Part shown: positions 16,709-25,552 of the stretch, piece by piece
Layout: the number at the start of each line of letters is the position of its first letter
Numbering within the stretch: position 1 is the first letter of the stretch
NCBI GenBank assembly: GCA_947499505.1
Contig: CANMOQ010000001.1
Location: 1,284,037 to 1,348,036, forward strand
Length of the DNA: 64,000 bases
Direction: 5' to 3'
DNA from: an uncultured Erythrobacter sp.
GTDB taxonomy: Bacteria > Pseudomonadota > Alphaproteobacteria > Sphingomonadales > Sphingomonadaceae
Notes under the pieces: model-generated
Databases searched by the model: none
What the model saw: the letters and a program-made list of their open reading frames with translations, nothing else
What the model was told of the DNA's origin: nothing
Position numbers and translations under genes: made by a program

Positions 16709-17623
16709 TCAGGCGTTACCGACCACAAAGCACGCCGCCGCCATCAGCGCTCCGGCCAAGCGATTGGAGCGAAACCGGGCGAGTGGGTTTTCAGGGTCTT
16801 CGGGATCGAGGGTGGCAACCTGCCATAGCAAGTGAAACGTGACGGGGAGCAATGCCAACAAGGCGATCCAATCTGGCCGGTACAGCCAGAACCCGAGCGC
16901 CCATAGCGCGATGGTCGCGGCGTAAAACCCTGCGACCCCGGCCTTCACCTTGGCGCCCATGCGCAGAGCGGAGGAGCGGATACCGACCAGCGCATCATCC
17001 TCTCGGTCTTGCAAGGCATAGATCGTGTCAAACCCGATGACCCAAGCGATGCAGCCCGCATAGACGGCGGCCAGCATGTCCCAATTGTCAAAGCGCAGGT
17101 TTACCCAGCCAACCAGAAGCCCCCAGGTAAACACCATGCCCAGCCACGCCTGAGGCCACCATGTGATGCGCTTCATAAACGGATAGGCCGCTACCAAAGC
17201 AAGGCTGGCCAAGGCGACCAATTGCGCCTCAAGCCTTAGTTGCAGGAGCACCACAAGGCCGACCAGGCACAGCGCGATCAGCCAGGCCCAGGCCGCCTTC
17301 TTCGAAATGCGCCCACTCGCCACCGGGCGCAGAGCCGTGCGCTCGACCTGCTTATCCAAATCGGCATCGACGATATCATTGTAGACACAGCCCGCGCCGC
17401 GCATTGCAATCGCGCCGAGCAGCATCCAGCCGAGCAGCGCAAATTGCGCCCCTGCCCCGGCCAGCCAAACGCCAAACACACAGGGCCAAAACAGCAGCCA
17501 CCAGCCGATTGGCCGGTCAAAACGCGCCAGCTGCGCCAGATCACGCGGCAATTGCGGCAGGCGGGCAACCAGGCCGCCCGAAAGACTGTTGCGCTCACTA
17601 TCAGGGACGATGCTCTCACTCAC
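16709..17623 (-). CDS. ubiA: 4-hydroxybenzoate polyprenyltransferase UbiA
   Basis: A 304-residue inner-membrane enzyme that prenylates 4-hydroxybenzoate in ubiquinone synthesis. The first aspartate-rich motif is NDIVDADLD (within 'GCVYNDIVDADLDKQ') and the second is 'YALQDREDD', both conserved in UbiA for the diphosphate-magnesium site. Eight to nine hydrophobic helices fill the rest. It is divergent from rsmE with only 38 bases between the starts, so the two promoters overlap. Confidence 0.95.
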   Translation of the reverse strand: MSESIVPDSERNSLSGGLVARLPQLPRDLAQLARFDRPIGWWLLFWPCVFGVWLAGAGAQFALLGWMLLGAIAMRGAGCVYNDIVDADLDKQVERTALRPVASGRISKKAAWAWLIALCLVGLVVLLQLRLEAQLVALASLALVAAYPFMKRITWWPQAWLGMVFTWGLLVGWVNLRFDNWDMLAAVYAGCIAWVIGFDTIYALQDREDDALVGIRSSALRMGAKVKAGVAGFYAATIALWALGFWLYRPDWIALLALLPVTFHLLWQVATLDPEDPENPLARFRSNRLAGALMAAACFVVGNA

Positions 17624-17661
17624 ACTTGCTCACTAGCGGCGAGCGCGACTAGTGCAAAGCC

Positions 17662-18432
17662 ATGACCGCAACACATGATCCAAAAATCCCCGCTTGGCCC
17701 CCGCGCAGCGCCCCGCGCCTGTTTGTCGAGGACGCGCTGTCTATCGGGGCAATCCTGAGGTTGGATGGCAATCAGGGGCATTACCTCGCCCGGGTCATGC
17801 GCGTTGGCGCAGGCGATGCGGTGATCCTGTGCGACAATGTAACCGGTGAATGGGCCGCGCGCGTTGTGGATGCAGGCAAGCGTGATGTGACGCTGGAAGT
17901 CGCCGAGCAGCTGAGGACGCGTGAAGACGTGCCCGATCTGTGGCTGTGTCCGGCTCTGCTGAAGAAAGACCGCTTTGACATGGTGCTGGAGAAAGCGACC
18001 GAGCTGGGCGCGGCGCGAATTCAGCCGGTTATTACGCGTCGCTGCGTCGCAGATAAGCTCAATCTGGACCGCGCCCGGACGCTCACGATTGAGGCGGCGG
18101 AGCAATGCGCTCGCACTGCCCTGCCCGAATTGGAGGCTCCGATGAAACTGGAGGCGATGCTGCGCGATTGGCCCGCGGATCGCGCGCTGTTCTTCGCCGA
18201 TGAGACAGGCGGCGAACTAGCGGCTGACGCCTTCGTATACAACGAGGGGCCAGCCGCGATTCTAATCGGCCCCGAAGGCGGGTTTGACGATGCAGAGCGT
18301 GTGGCCATTCGCGCCCACCCACAGGCAAAAGCCATCAGCCTGGGTCCGCGCATTTTACGCGGTGAAACCGCCGCAATCGCCGCTCTATCGGTTTGGATGG
18401 CGGAGGCCGGTGACTGGGATGACGTAGAATGA
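17662..18432 (+). CDS. rsmE: 16S rRNA m3U1498 methyltransferase RsmE
   Basis: A 256-residue SPOUT-class methyltransferase that methylates U1498 of 16S rRNA using S-adenosylmethionine. An N-terminal PUA-like domain ('NQGHYLARVMRVGAGD', residues about 35-50) precedes the knotted domain. In that domain 'ILIGPEGGFDDAE' and 'SLGPRILRGETAA' form the cofactor-binding knot. The length is normal. It is followed by a hairpin terminator and then gshA. Confidence 0.95.
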   Translation: MTATHDPKIPAWPPRSAPRLFVEDALSIGAILRLDGNQGHYLARVMRVGAGDAVILCDNVTGEWAARVVDAGKRDVTLEVAEQLRTREDVPDLWLCPALLKKDRFDMVLEKATELGAARIQPVITRRCVADKLNLDRARTLTIEAAEQCARTALPELEAPMKLEAMLRDWPADRALFFADETGGELAADAFVYNEGPAAILIGPEGGFDDAERVAIRAHPQAKAISLGPRILRGETAAIAALSVWMAEAGDWDDVE

Positions 18433-18443
18433 CTTGCTTGCAC

Positions 18444-18482
18444 AAAACTCAATTTTATCTTCCCAGCAGCAATTGGGTTTTC
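18444..18482 (+). terminator. Probable terminator between rsmE and gshA
   Basis: AAAACTCAATT (18444-18454) pairs with AATTGGGTTTT (18471-18481) with one G-T pair, and the 3' arm itself provides the T-run TTTTCT. The stem is AT-rich and the loop long, so efficiency may be moderate. Confidence 0.55.
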
Positions 18483-18495
18483 TAAGGCAACTCGC

Positions 18496-19869
18496 ATGAG
18501 CACGCGCGAGGCCAGTGGGGATCACGACCCCATCATCGAATCCATCGACCAATTGGTTGCCCCCATGCTTGGCGGCGAGAAGCCCAAAGATGATTGGCGG
18601 ATCGGCACCGAGCACGAGAAGCTGGTCTACAAGCGTGATGATTTCCGCGCGCCGTCCTATGATGAGCCCTGCGGCATCCGCGACATGCTGATGAATTTGC
18701 GTGAGTTCGGCTGGGAACCGGTTGAGGAAAACGGCAATGTCATCGCGCTGAAGGGCGAGGATGGCGCGGTCAGCCTGGAGCCTGCGGGCCAGCTGGAATT
18801 GTCAGGCGCACCGCTCACCAATTTGCACCAGACCTGCGCGGAGACCGGCCGCCATCTTGAGCAAGTCAAGCAAGTGGGCGAGCGCTGCGGCGTTGGGTTC
18901 CTCGGCCTTGGCATGTGGGCGGACAAGACCCGCGAAGAACTGCCTGTGATGCCTAAAGGCCGCTATGGTATTATGATGCGGCACATGCCGAAAGTCGGCA
19001 ATCTTGGCCTTGATATGATGCTGAGAACCTGCACCATTCAGGTCAATCTCGACTATTCGTCGGAGGCCGATATGGCGCAGAAATTCCGCACCGGTCTGGC
19101 GCTGCAACCGCTGGCGACGGCGCTGTTTGCGAACTCGCCCTTCACCGAGGGCAAGCCCAACGGATATCTGTCCTATCGCAGCCATATCTGGTCTGACACC
19201 GACCCACATCGCACTGGCATGTTGCCGTTCGTGTTTGAGGATGGCTTTGGCTATGAGCGCTGGGCGGAATATATGCTCGACGTGCCGATGTATTTCGTGT
19301 TCCGCGATGGCCAATATATCGATGCAGCGGGCCAGTCTTTCCGCGATTTTCTCGACGGCAAACTCCCCGCACTACCGGGCGAGCGACCAACGCAAAGCGA
19401 TTGGTGGGACCATCTCTCCACCGCGTTCCCAGAAGTGCGCCTGAAGAGCTTCCTAGAAATGCGCGGCGCCGATGGCGGCCCGTGGAGCCGCATTTGCGCC
19501 CTGCCCGCGTTTTGGGTCGGCTTGCTGTATGATCAGGGAGCGCTCGATGCAGCGTGGGATCTGGTCAAAGACTGGACGATGGAAGAGCGCGCAGCGCTGC
19601 GCGATGGCGCACCAAAACTGGCGCTCGATACGCCACTACCCGGCGGCAAGGGCACGATGCAGGATCTGGGCCGCGATGTTCTGGCGATCGCGCGAGGGGG
19701 GCTTAAATCTCGCGCTGCGCTCAATTCCAGCGGCGATAATGAAACCGGCTTCCTCGAAACGCTCGATGAAATCGTCGCCAGCGGGAAAGTGCCAGCCCAG
19801 CGCTTGCTCGATCTCTACCATGGCGAGTGGAACGGCGACATCACCCGCGTCTACGAACACAGCTTCTAA
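18496..19869 (+). CDS. gshA: Glutamate-cysteine ligase, alphaproteobacterial/plant type
   Basis: A 457-residue enzyme making gamma-glutamylcysteine, the first step of glutathione synthesis. It belongs to the third GCL group, shared by plants and alphaproteobacteria. Visible family segments are 'WRIGTEHEKLVY' near residue 35 (ATP/Mg binding), 'VSLEPAGQLELSGAP' near 95, 'RTCTIQVNLDYSSEADM' near 180 and 'SFLEMRGADGGPW' near 318. The ATG at 18496 is preceded by TAAGGCA. The ABM genes start 28 bases downstream and could be co-transcribed. Confidence 0.95.
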   Translation: MSTREASGDHDPIIESIDQLVAPMLGGEKPKDDWRIGTEHEKLVYKRDDFRAPSYDEPCGIRDMLMNLREFGWEPVEENGNVIALKGEDGAVSLEPAGQLELSGAPLTNLHQTCAETGRHLEQVKQVGERCGVGFLGLGMWADKTREELPVMPKGRYGIMMRHMPKVGNLGLDMMLRTCTIQVNLDYSSEADMAQKFRTGLALQPLATALFANSPFTEGKPNGYLSYRSHIWSDTDPHRTGMLPFVFEDGFGYERWAEYMLDVPMYFVFRDGQYIDAAGQSFRDFLDGKLPALPGERPTQSDWWDHLSTAFPEVRLKSFLEMRGADGGPWSRICALPAFWVGLLYDQGALDAAWDLVKDWTMEERAALRDGAPKLALDTPLPGGKGTMQDLGRDVLAIARGGLKSRAALNSSGDNETGFLETLDEIVASGKVPAQRLLDLYHGEWNGDITRVYEHSF

Positions 19870-19897
19870 CGCTGCCCCCCCCACTAAGGAATTCATC

Positions 19898-20200
19898 ATG
19901 CTGATAGTCATCGGTAAAGCCACAGTCGCAGACGGCGCGATTGACGCAGCGCGCGAGGCCTTCACCAAAATGGTAACGGCCTCAAACGCAGAGGCAGGCT
20001 GCATCAGCTATGCCTATGCGCTCGACGTCCTCGCCCCCAGCGTGATGCACATCGTTGAAAAATGGCAAGATGACGCAGCGCTCACCGCCCATTTTCAAAC
20101 TCCCCATATGTCAGAGTTTCAGGCAGCGATTGCCTCGCTCGACGTAAAGGTCAGCGAAGTAATGAAATACCAGGCTGACGAGGGCCGCTCGCTGATTTGA
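19898..20200 (+). CDS. ABM-domain monooxygenase, copy 1
   Basis: A 100-residue antibiotic biosynthesis monooxygenase-fold protein. The ferredoxin-like domain is recognised by 'EAGCISYAYALDVL', 'MHIVEKWQDDAALTAHFQTPHM' and the closing strand. Such proteins often act as quinol monooxygenases or electrophile scavengers, without a cofactor. AAGGA precedes the ATG at 19898. A related gene follows after seven bases, and gshA precedes, hinting at a detoxification group. Confidence 0.8.
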   Translation: MLIVIGKATVADGAIDAAREAFTKMVTASNAEAGCISYAYALDVLAPSVMHIVEKWQDDAALTAHFQTPHMSEFQAAIASLDVKVSEVMKYQADEGRSLI

Positions 20201-20207
20201 TGCTGGC

Positions 20208-20507
20208 ATGTTTGTGATCACCGGGACGATCCGCATTCCCGCTGGAACCTTAGATGCGGTCCGGCCAGCAATGGAGACTATGATCGCCGCATCGCGGGGA
20301 GAGGATGGCTGCCTGCACTATTCCTATGCACTTGATGTTTTGGATGACGGTTTGATCCATGTGAATGAGGCTTGGCACGATAGGGCGGCTTTGGATGCCC
20401 ATTTTGCCAGCGACCACCTGAAGGTATGGCGCAGCCATTTCGGTCCGCTGGGCATCACGGATCGAGACCTGACCTGCCGCGAAGTGACCAGCAGCGAACC
20501 GGTCTAA
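20208..20507 (+). CDS. ABM-domain monooxygenase, copy 2
   Basis: A 99-residue paralogue of the preceding gene. The shared pattern is 'EDGCLHYSYALDVLDDGLIHVNEAWHDRAALDAHF', kept to the single-residue spacing of copy 1 but with an independent C-terminus. The close tandem and seven-base spacing indicate one operon and perhaps a heterodimer; ABM proteins commonly dimerise. The substrate is unknown. It converges with the methyltransferase gene to its right, six bases between stops. Confidence 0.8.
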   Translation: MFVITGTIRIPAGTLDAVRPAMETMIAASRGEDGCLHYSYALDVLDDGLIHVNEAWHDRAALDAHFASDHLKVWRSHFGPLGITDRDLTCREVTSSEPV

Positions 20508-20513
20508 GCCGTC

Positions 20514-21908
20514 TTACTCGGCGGGTTCCGCCGCTGCACTGCCCACACTGCGCCGTCCGCGGCGAAGCGCGAAGCGTTTGAGCCGTGCAAGGCGTGAGGT
20601 GATGATCCCATGCTCTTCCATCCAGTCGTAATACTCGCGGTATTTCGGATCCTCGGCCAGCAGGTGTGCCTCTTCCGTACGCGCACGCCAGTAATAAATC
20701 GCGTTCACCGCCAGCAGGAAAAAGGTGTTGCGGATCGCGTCCGTCATCGATCCATTGGTGACCAGAAACGGCATGACCGAGCACCACCAGAACAAGTTCT
20801 TGCTGAGATAGGCTGGGTGCCGGGTAAAGCGATACGGCCCATTGGTCAGCACACCGCGATAGGTAAGGTTGGAAAAGCGAATGCCGAACGCAACCGTCGC
20901 CCAGGCGTAAACCCCAGTGAGGAAGACGAGCCACACGGCCCAAGCCCACAGCATCGCCGAATTGCCATCAAACCAGTGCCCCCAGCCCGCGACATTATGC
21001 TCATAACTGAGCACCTGGCCATTGCCGATAATGCCCCACACAAACGGCGGATAGCAGATCAGCGCCGCCAGCCAGCCGGCCAGAAACGGATTGCCAGAGC
21101 GGATGTGCGCATCGAGCGGCCGCATGGTGAAGAGATAGCCGACCGTGCCGATCTGCACGTCGATCACAAACAGCAAAGCGATCAGGATCAGGCCCAGCTC
21201 AACCGGATTGCTGACAATCGCGGCGATATCCGCCTCGACAATCTGCGCCCAGCCGCCGGGCAGAATGGAGATCATAAAGGCGCCGAAGAAGCCCTTGATA
21301 ATCCACGCGCGCCAATGCTTTTTAACCTGCTCTAGATCGGACGCCTCACGCCCGACCAGCATTGCCCCAAAATGCCATGCGCCATCGCGCGGATTGACCA
21401 TGTAGCGGTCGAGCCAGATCACATAAGGCACAGACAGCACCACGAGCGGAATGGCCGCAAATGCCAGCACTTCCATCGCGAACAGATACTGCCCGCTCCA
21501 ATACCACCGCGCGAGGCAATACAGCCCGCCGATAATGGCCCAGGTCGCCCAGAGACCAGCGATTTTCACAATCGACACATCGAGGATTTCAGAAGCCGCA
21601 CGTTTGCTCGACCAATCAAGCCCGGTTGAAGCGCGCAAATGCACTCGGTCGACCAGAACCGACCAAATCGCCATCGGCCCAGCGGTGAACAGCATGGCTG
21701 TCAGCGCCGCATAAGGTCCAGACAGCACGCCGCGCTGGCCAGGCAGGTTGAGAAATTCAGCAGTAATCGGGTAAGTGCGGCAGAACAACAGCCATACGAA
21801 CAGGCCCAGCAGACCGGCCAGACCAACGCCAGCAGAAACGTCGCTGGCAGGCAAAACCTTGGCCTGCGTCATGGCATTATCGCCGGTATCGTTCGCGGTC
21901 GCACTCAT
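20514..21908 (-). CDS. Polytopic membrane protein with isoprenylcysteine methyltransferase-like end
   Basis: A 464-residue membrane protein with about ten hydrophobic helices. The C-terminal part, 'GVLTNGPYRFTRHPAYLSKN' and 'YWRARTEEAHLLAEDPKYREYY', matches the methyltransferase family of ICMT/PEMT type, which uses S-adenosylmethionine on lipophilic substrates. The about 270-residue N-terminal membrane part is extra and unlike standard ICMT. An alternative start is the ATG 12 codons in. The substrate may be a lipid or quinone; sequence does not tell. Confidence 0.75.
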   Translation of the reverse strand: MSATANDTGDNAMTQAKVLPASDVSAGVGLAGLLGLFVWLLFCRTYPITAEFLNLPGQRGVLSGPYAALTAMLFTAGPMAIWSVLVDRVHLRASTGLDWSSKRAASEILDVSIVKIAGLWATWAIIGGLYCLARWYWSGQYLFAMEVLAFAAIPLVVLSVPYVIWLDRYMVNPRDGAWHFGAMLVGREASDLEQVKKHWRAWIIKGFFGAFMISILPGGWAQIVEADIAAIVSNPVELGLILIALLFVIDVQIGTVGYLFTMRPLDAHIRSGNPFLAGWLAALICYPPFVWGIIGNGQVLSYEHNVAGWGHWFDGNSAMLWAWAVWLVFLTGVYAWATVAFGIRFSNLTYRGVLTNGPYRFTRHPAYLSKNLFWWCSVMPFLVTNGSMTDAIRNTFFLLAVNAIYYWRARTEEAHLLAEDPKYREYYDWMEEHGIITSRLARLKRFALRRGRRSVGSAAAEPAE

Positions 21909-21951
21909 GGAGCCTTGCCCCTAGCGCGAATGGGTTAACAGCTTTGATAGA

Positions 21952-21989
21952 TTGAGCGCGCCGTCCCGCTTAGGAACAGCGCGCCTCAA
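21952..21989 (-). terminator. Hairpin downstream of bamB
   Basis: TTGAGGCGCGC pairs with GCGCGCTCAA on the minus strand with one bulged G, followed by TCTATC. It lies 39 bases past the bamB stop. The T-tract is poor. Confidence 0.4.
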
Positions 21990-22027
21990 ATGGTTAATAC
22001 GCCTGCCGCAGGTTTGCGCCTGTTGGC

Positions 22028-23377
22028 TTACCGCCAAGCGTGGATTGTGCCGCTGTCATCGAGCAAATACAGCATGTTATCCGCCACGATGGGCGGCAGG
22101 CTGACCGGATCCTTGAGCTCTGCAAAGGCCTGGGCTGAACCCTCACCCGTGCTGACCCGGTAAAGCGCGCCGCGCGAGCTTGCGACCCACAATTGACCGC
22201 CAGCCAAAACTGGGCCGGTCCAGAAGATCGCGTCCTTCTTCTTCTCTTCGTTGCGGAAGCTTTGCAGCTGAGTGATCCAGCGCACGCGCCCTGTTGAACG
22301 CGCAATCGCCAGCAGCCGCGCGTCATCGGTCAGAGTGAATATCCACTCGCCCGCAATCGACGGGGTGGAAATGCCCGCGAGATTCAATTCCCAAATGCGC
22401 TGTCCGGTGACCAGCTCATAAGCGGCCATCCGCCCGCCTTGGCCGAGCGCATAGACGCGGCCAGAATCGATGATCGGATCGGCGTCAATGTCGGTCAGCG
22501 AGCCAACCTGAGTCGAGATATTGGTGCGCGACAGCGCGTCAGACCACAAGGTGCGGCCATTCTCATAGCGATAGGCCGACAATTCACCGCTGGAATAGCC
22601 AGCAATAACTGTGCCCTGACCAGCCGCAGGGGCAGCCACGCCGAACACGCCGGCCTGCGTTGCTGAACCCGAATCGTTCCACAGCAGTTCACCAGAGTTC
22701 GCATCAAGCGCGATCACCTGGTTGTCCTGCGTCATCACATAGACTTGGCCGAACGCAATCGTTGGAGAACCGCGCAGCGGGCCGGAGGGTTTGACGCTCC
22801 AAATCTCTTCACCAGTCTCGGCGTTCAGCGCCTTTACATCGCCGGTGCCATTGGTCGCATAGACCCGGCCGCCAGCATAGCTGACCCCGCCGCCAAAGGC
22901 TGCGGAACGCAGATTGTCTTCCATTGATGGCGCGATTTCCCAGCGCTCAGCGCCAGTTTTCGCATCAAAGCTGTGGATCGCCCCATCAGAGCCAACCGCG
23001 AACAGCGAGCCGCCGCCAACAACCGGGGCTGCGGCGAGCCGTACTCGGTCGGTCGCGCCAGCGATATTAGCGGTCCACGCCTTCGTTGGCGTTTCGGACA
23101 AAGTGAGGTGGCCGTATGATTTCGCCGCAGAGCCGCCGACCTGCGCCCATTCAGTGTTGGTCTGCGCCGGAGGCAGCACCACAGTCACCTGAGCCAAGGT
23201 CGGATCAACGCTTGCCCCGCTCTCAATCCGCGAAAGGATCGGAGTGCGCTCACCAATGGTTGGGGTTGCTTTCTTGTCGCCGCCGCCAAACAGGCCGCCG
23301 CTGCAACCGCTCAAAACAGCGGCCATTGCGCCGCTGAGAAGAGCCATACGTGTTGTGTGTTTAACCGTCGTCATCAT
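22028..23377 (-). CDS. bamB: Outer-membrane assembly lipoprotein BamB
   Basis: A 449-residue lipoprotein with lipobox LSGC near residue 24, followed by a Gly-rich linker and an eight-bladed PQQ-type beta-propeller. Blade motifs include 'GSLFAVGSDGAIHSFDAKTGAERW', 'VYALGQGGRMAAYELVTGQRIW' and the final 'NMLYLLDDSGTIHAWR'. BamB assists the BAM complex in inserting outer-membrane proteins. The upstream TPR-type gene, as in the yfgM-bamB pair of Escherichia coli, supports the call. The usual next gene, der, is absent here. Confidence 0.93.
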   Translation of the reverse strand: MMTTVKHTTRMALLSGAMAAVLSGCSGGLFGGGDKKATPTIGERTPILSRIESGASVDPTLAQVTVVLPPAQTNTEWAQVGGSAAKSYGHLTLSETPTKAWTANIAGATDRVRLAAAPVVGGGSLFAVGSDGAIHSFDAKTGAERWEIAPSMEDNLRSAAFGGGVSYAGGRVYATNGTGDVKALNAETGEEIWSVKPSGPLRGSPTIAFGQVYVMTQDNQVIALDANSGELLWNDSGSATQAGVFGVAAPAAGQGTVIAGYSSGELSAYRYENGRTLWSDALSRTNISTQVGSLTDIDADPIIDSGRVYALGQGGRMAAYELVTGQRIWELNLAGISTPSIAGEWIFTLTDDARLLAIARSTGRVRWITQLQSFRNEEKKKDAIFWTGPVLAGGQLWVASSRGALYRVSTGEGSAQAFAELKDPVSLPPIVADNMLYLLDDSGTIHAWR

Positions 23378-23439
23378 CCGTCCAATCAGACCATTTGTGC
23401 CGCGAAAATCCGCGCACCCTATCCCTATTGCAATTCGCT

Positions 23440-24249
23440 TTATGGCCCCGTTGGTGCGCCAGCAGGCGCGCCGATAGGAGCTCCACCGTCCGGATCCAGA
23501 ACGCCTTCTTCTACGAGCAGTTTTTCTGGATCTTCGATTGCGTCTACACCCAGCAGGCCGGCCATTTGCCGGGCGCGGGCTTGCAGTGTTTCTGGCACGC
23601 CTTCTTGCTTCGCAATCGCTGCGAACATCGCGCCAGCCGCAGCATCATCGCCGGCCTTCATATGCGCCATCGCGGTCAGCTCGCCAGCGCTGCCAAAGAA
23701 GGCATTGCCGGGCACAGCCAAATCGCTGAGTTTGGCAATCACATCGGCGGGCTCACGCTCATCAAAATTGCTGGCCACTTCGCGAATGGTGGCAAGGTTG
23801 CGCAAGGCAGGCGGTGCGTCTGCGTCACCGGCCAATTGACCGAACAACTCAACCGCTTTCGCCGTGTCGCCTTGCTCCAACGCTGCGCTGGCTTGCAGCA
23901 TCAGCGCGCTGGCCTGCGCACCAGGCCCGCTATCAGCGGGCAGCTCCGATGCCACTTCGCTTGCCGCGCCAAATTCTCCAGCCTCGGCCTGATCCAGCGC
24001 CCGGGTCAGCAATTCTGATTGCTCCTCAAGCGCCTTTTCCTGCTGGCTATCCCAGTACAGGTATCCGCCAAAGGCGAGCAAAATCGCCGTCACACCGCCG
24101 ATTAGAACGGTGCCGTATTTCTTGCCGAATTGCTCCAAATCATCCTTGCGAACGGCCTCATCGATCTCGCGCAGAATGACTTCGTCTTCTGCCGCTTTCT
24201 TTGCTGCCTTATCGTCTTTGGGAGATTTTCCGTCGGTAGGGTTCAGCGC
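23440..24249 (-). CDS. YfgM-like tetratricopeptide membrane protein
   Basis: A 269-residue single-pass membrane protein. A charged N-terminus precedes one helix near residues 46-64 (GTVLIGGVTAILLAFGGYLYW), then a periplasmic helical domain of TPR-like repeats (GAQASALMLQASAALEQGD..., about 70-240) and a Gly/Pro tail. This matches YfgM, a partner of the SecYEG translocon and chaperones. The GTG at 24249 (GAAAGG six bases before) gives a start MALNPTD that looks normal; a TTG at 24267 is the alternative. It is the first gene of the pair with bamB, 62 bases away. Confidence 0.8.
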   Translation of the reverse strand, partial: ALNPTDGKSPKDDKAAKKAAEDEVILREIDEAVRKDDLEQFGKKYGTVLIGGVTAILLAFGGYLYWDSQQEKALEEQSELLTRALDQAEAGEFGAASEVASELPADSGPGAQASALMLQASAALEQGDTAKAVELFGQLAGDADAPPALRNLATIREVASNFDEREPADVIAKLSDLAVPGNAFFGSAGELTAMAHMKAGDDAAAGAMFAAIAKQEGVPETLQARARQMAGLLGVDAIEDPEKLLVEEGVLDPDGGAPIGAPAGAPTGP

Positions 24250-24400
24250 CACGGGGGCCCTTTCCAAAATGCGTTGGTTCTTAAGCTGCCCGAGCTTTTA
24301 GGGGCCCATTGCAGCAACCGCAATGGCCGTTGCAGCCTGTCCCCATAGTTGAGCGGATTGGAGTTGAACCGCAGGTTAAGCAAGCGGGCGGCCCCAGCGG

Positions 24401-25552
24401 TTAAATCTCGCGCCCCATCGCGCTGGAATAGAGCGCGCGGTAGCTTTCGATCATGCGCGCTCGGTCAAACTGTGCGAGCGCTTTCTTGCGGTTGGCCTCG
24501 CCGATTTCGCTGCGAAGTTCCGGCTGTTCAGCCAATTCCTTGAGCATATGGCCGAGCGCTGTTGCATCGCCCGGCATGCAGATGAAGGGGTGATTGGCCT
24601 CGCTCACAATGCTGCGTATGTCGCCGACATTGGGCGCGGCAACGGGAACGCCCGCCGCCATGGTTTCTACCACGGAGAGCGGGAATTGCTCACTCTTGGA
24701 AGACAATGCGAAAATATCGAATAGGCCAACCGCGCTTGCCGGATCGGCCACTTTCCCGGGCAGGTGCACACGGTGGCTGATCCCTAACTTATCTGCGGCG
24801 GCGCGGATCGCGTCTTTGTCTGGGCCCTCGCCCAAGATCACCAGCTGCCAGTTTTCAGGCAGGCCGGAAAACGCCTCAACCAGCATGGTAAGCTGTTTGA
24901 CCGGGCGCAGCCCAGCAAGCGTTCCGACCCATTGCTCGCCCTTGTGCTTCACCACGCGCAGAGCATCGGCACGCGGCGTGTTGGCAAAGGCCAAAGTATC
25001 CACCCCGTTGGGGATGCGGACAATGCGAGAGGCAGGCTGATCCCACACTTCCGCTGCAATTTTCTCCAGCGTGCGCGAAGGCACAACCAGCGCAGCCGCT
25101 TTGCCCAGAGCGATCCGGCGATACCAATTGCGCCGCGCTTTCAGCTCCTTCGCCTCGTCTTCGTTAAAACCATCCTCGTGATGGATCAGCGGCGGCAAGT
25201 CGAAGGCATTGCTGAACGCGGTGCGCGCCATTACCACATCCATCGCACCCCAATTGTAGGTCAGCACGAGATCATACGGCAGCATCGCGCGAGCGATCTT
25301 TTGCAGGCGCGACGGCGATGGCCAGCCGGTGAGCGATGGGAAGCCTTTCGGAAAATCAACCGCCACGCCCTTCGCGATACTGTCTCTCGCGCCAAGTTGA
25401 TCCGGCACGCCGGAGACAATCGAATGCCTTAATTTGCCGCCAAAGGCATTCATCAGGCCAGTCGCGCGCAGCTCTTTGCCACCCGGCGCAAATGTTGAAT
25501 GGCAATGCAAAACGCGCAGCACACCACTGCTTTTGTTCGCTTTCTTACTCAT
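24401..25552 (-). CDS. Glycosyltransferase family 4
   Basis: A 383-residue GT-B-fold glycosyltransferase. The N-terminal domain has a Gly-rich acceptor loop 'FAPGGKELRATGL' near residue 21. The C-terminal nucleotide-sugar domain shows 'LAGLRPVKQLTMLVEAF', 'LVILGEGPDKDAIRAAA' and the donor-site E-x7-E in 'SEQFPLSVVETMAAGVPV'. It probably adds a sugar to a cell-surface glycan or lipid. The stop of the upstream alpha/beta hydrolase overlaps its ATG by four bases, so they are translationally coupled. Confidence 0.9.
   Translation of the reverse strand: MSKKANKSSGVLRVLHCHSTFAPGGKELRATGLMNAFGGKLRHSIVSGVPDQLGARDSIAKGVAVDFPKGFPSLTGWPSPSRLQKIARAMLPYDLVLTYNWGAMDVVMARTAFSNAFDLPPLIHHEDGFNEDEAKELKARRNWYRRIALGKAAALVVPSRTLEKIAAEVWDQPASRIVRIPNGVDTLAFANTPRADALRVVKHKGEQWVGTLAGLRPVKQLTMLVEAFSGLPENWQLVILGEGPDKDAIRAAADKLGISHRVHLPGKVADPASAVGLFDIFALSSKSEQFPLSVVETMAAGVPVAAPNVGDIRSIVSEANHPFICMPGDATALGHMLKELAEQPELRSEIGEANRKKALAQFDRARMIESYRALYSSAMGREI

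Noticed and set aside
16656..16834. Short plus-strand frame overlapping the stop of the VOC gene
   Set aside because: Most of it is antisense to the end of ubiA, and it lacks its own ribosome binding site.
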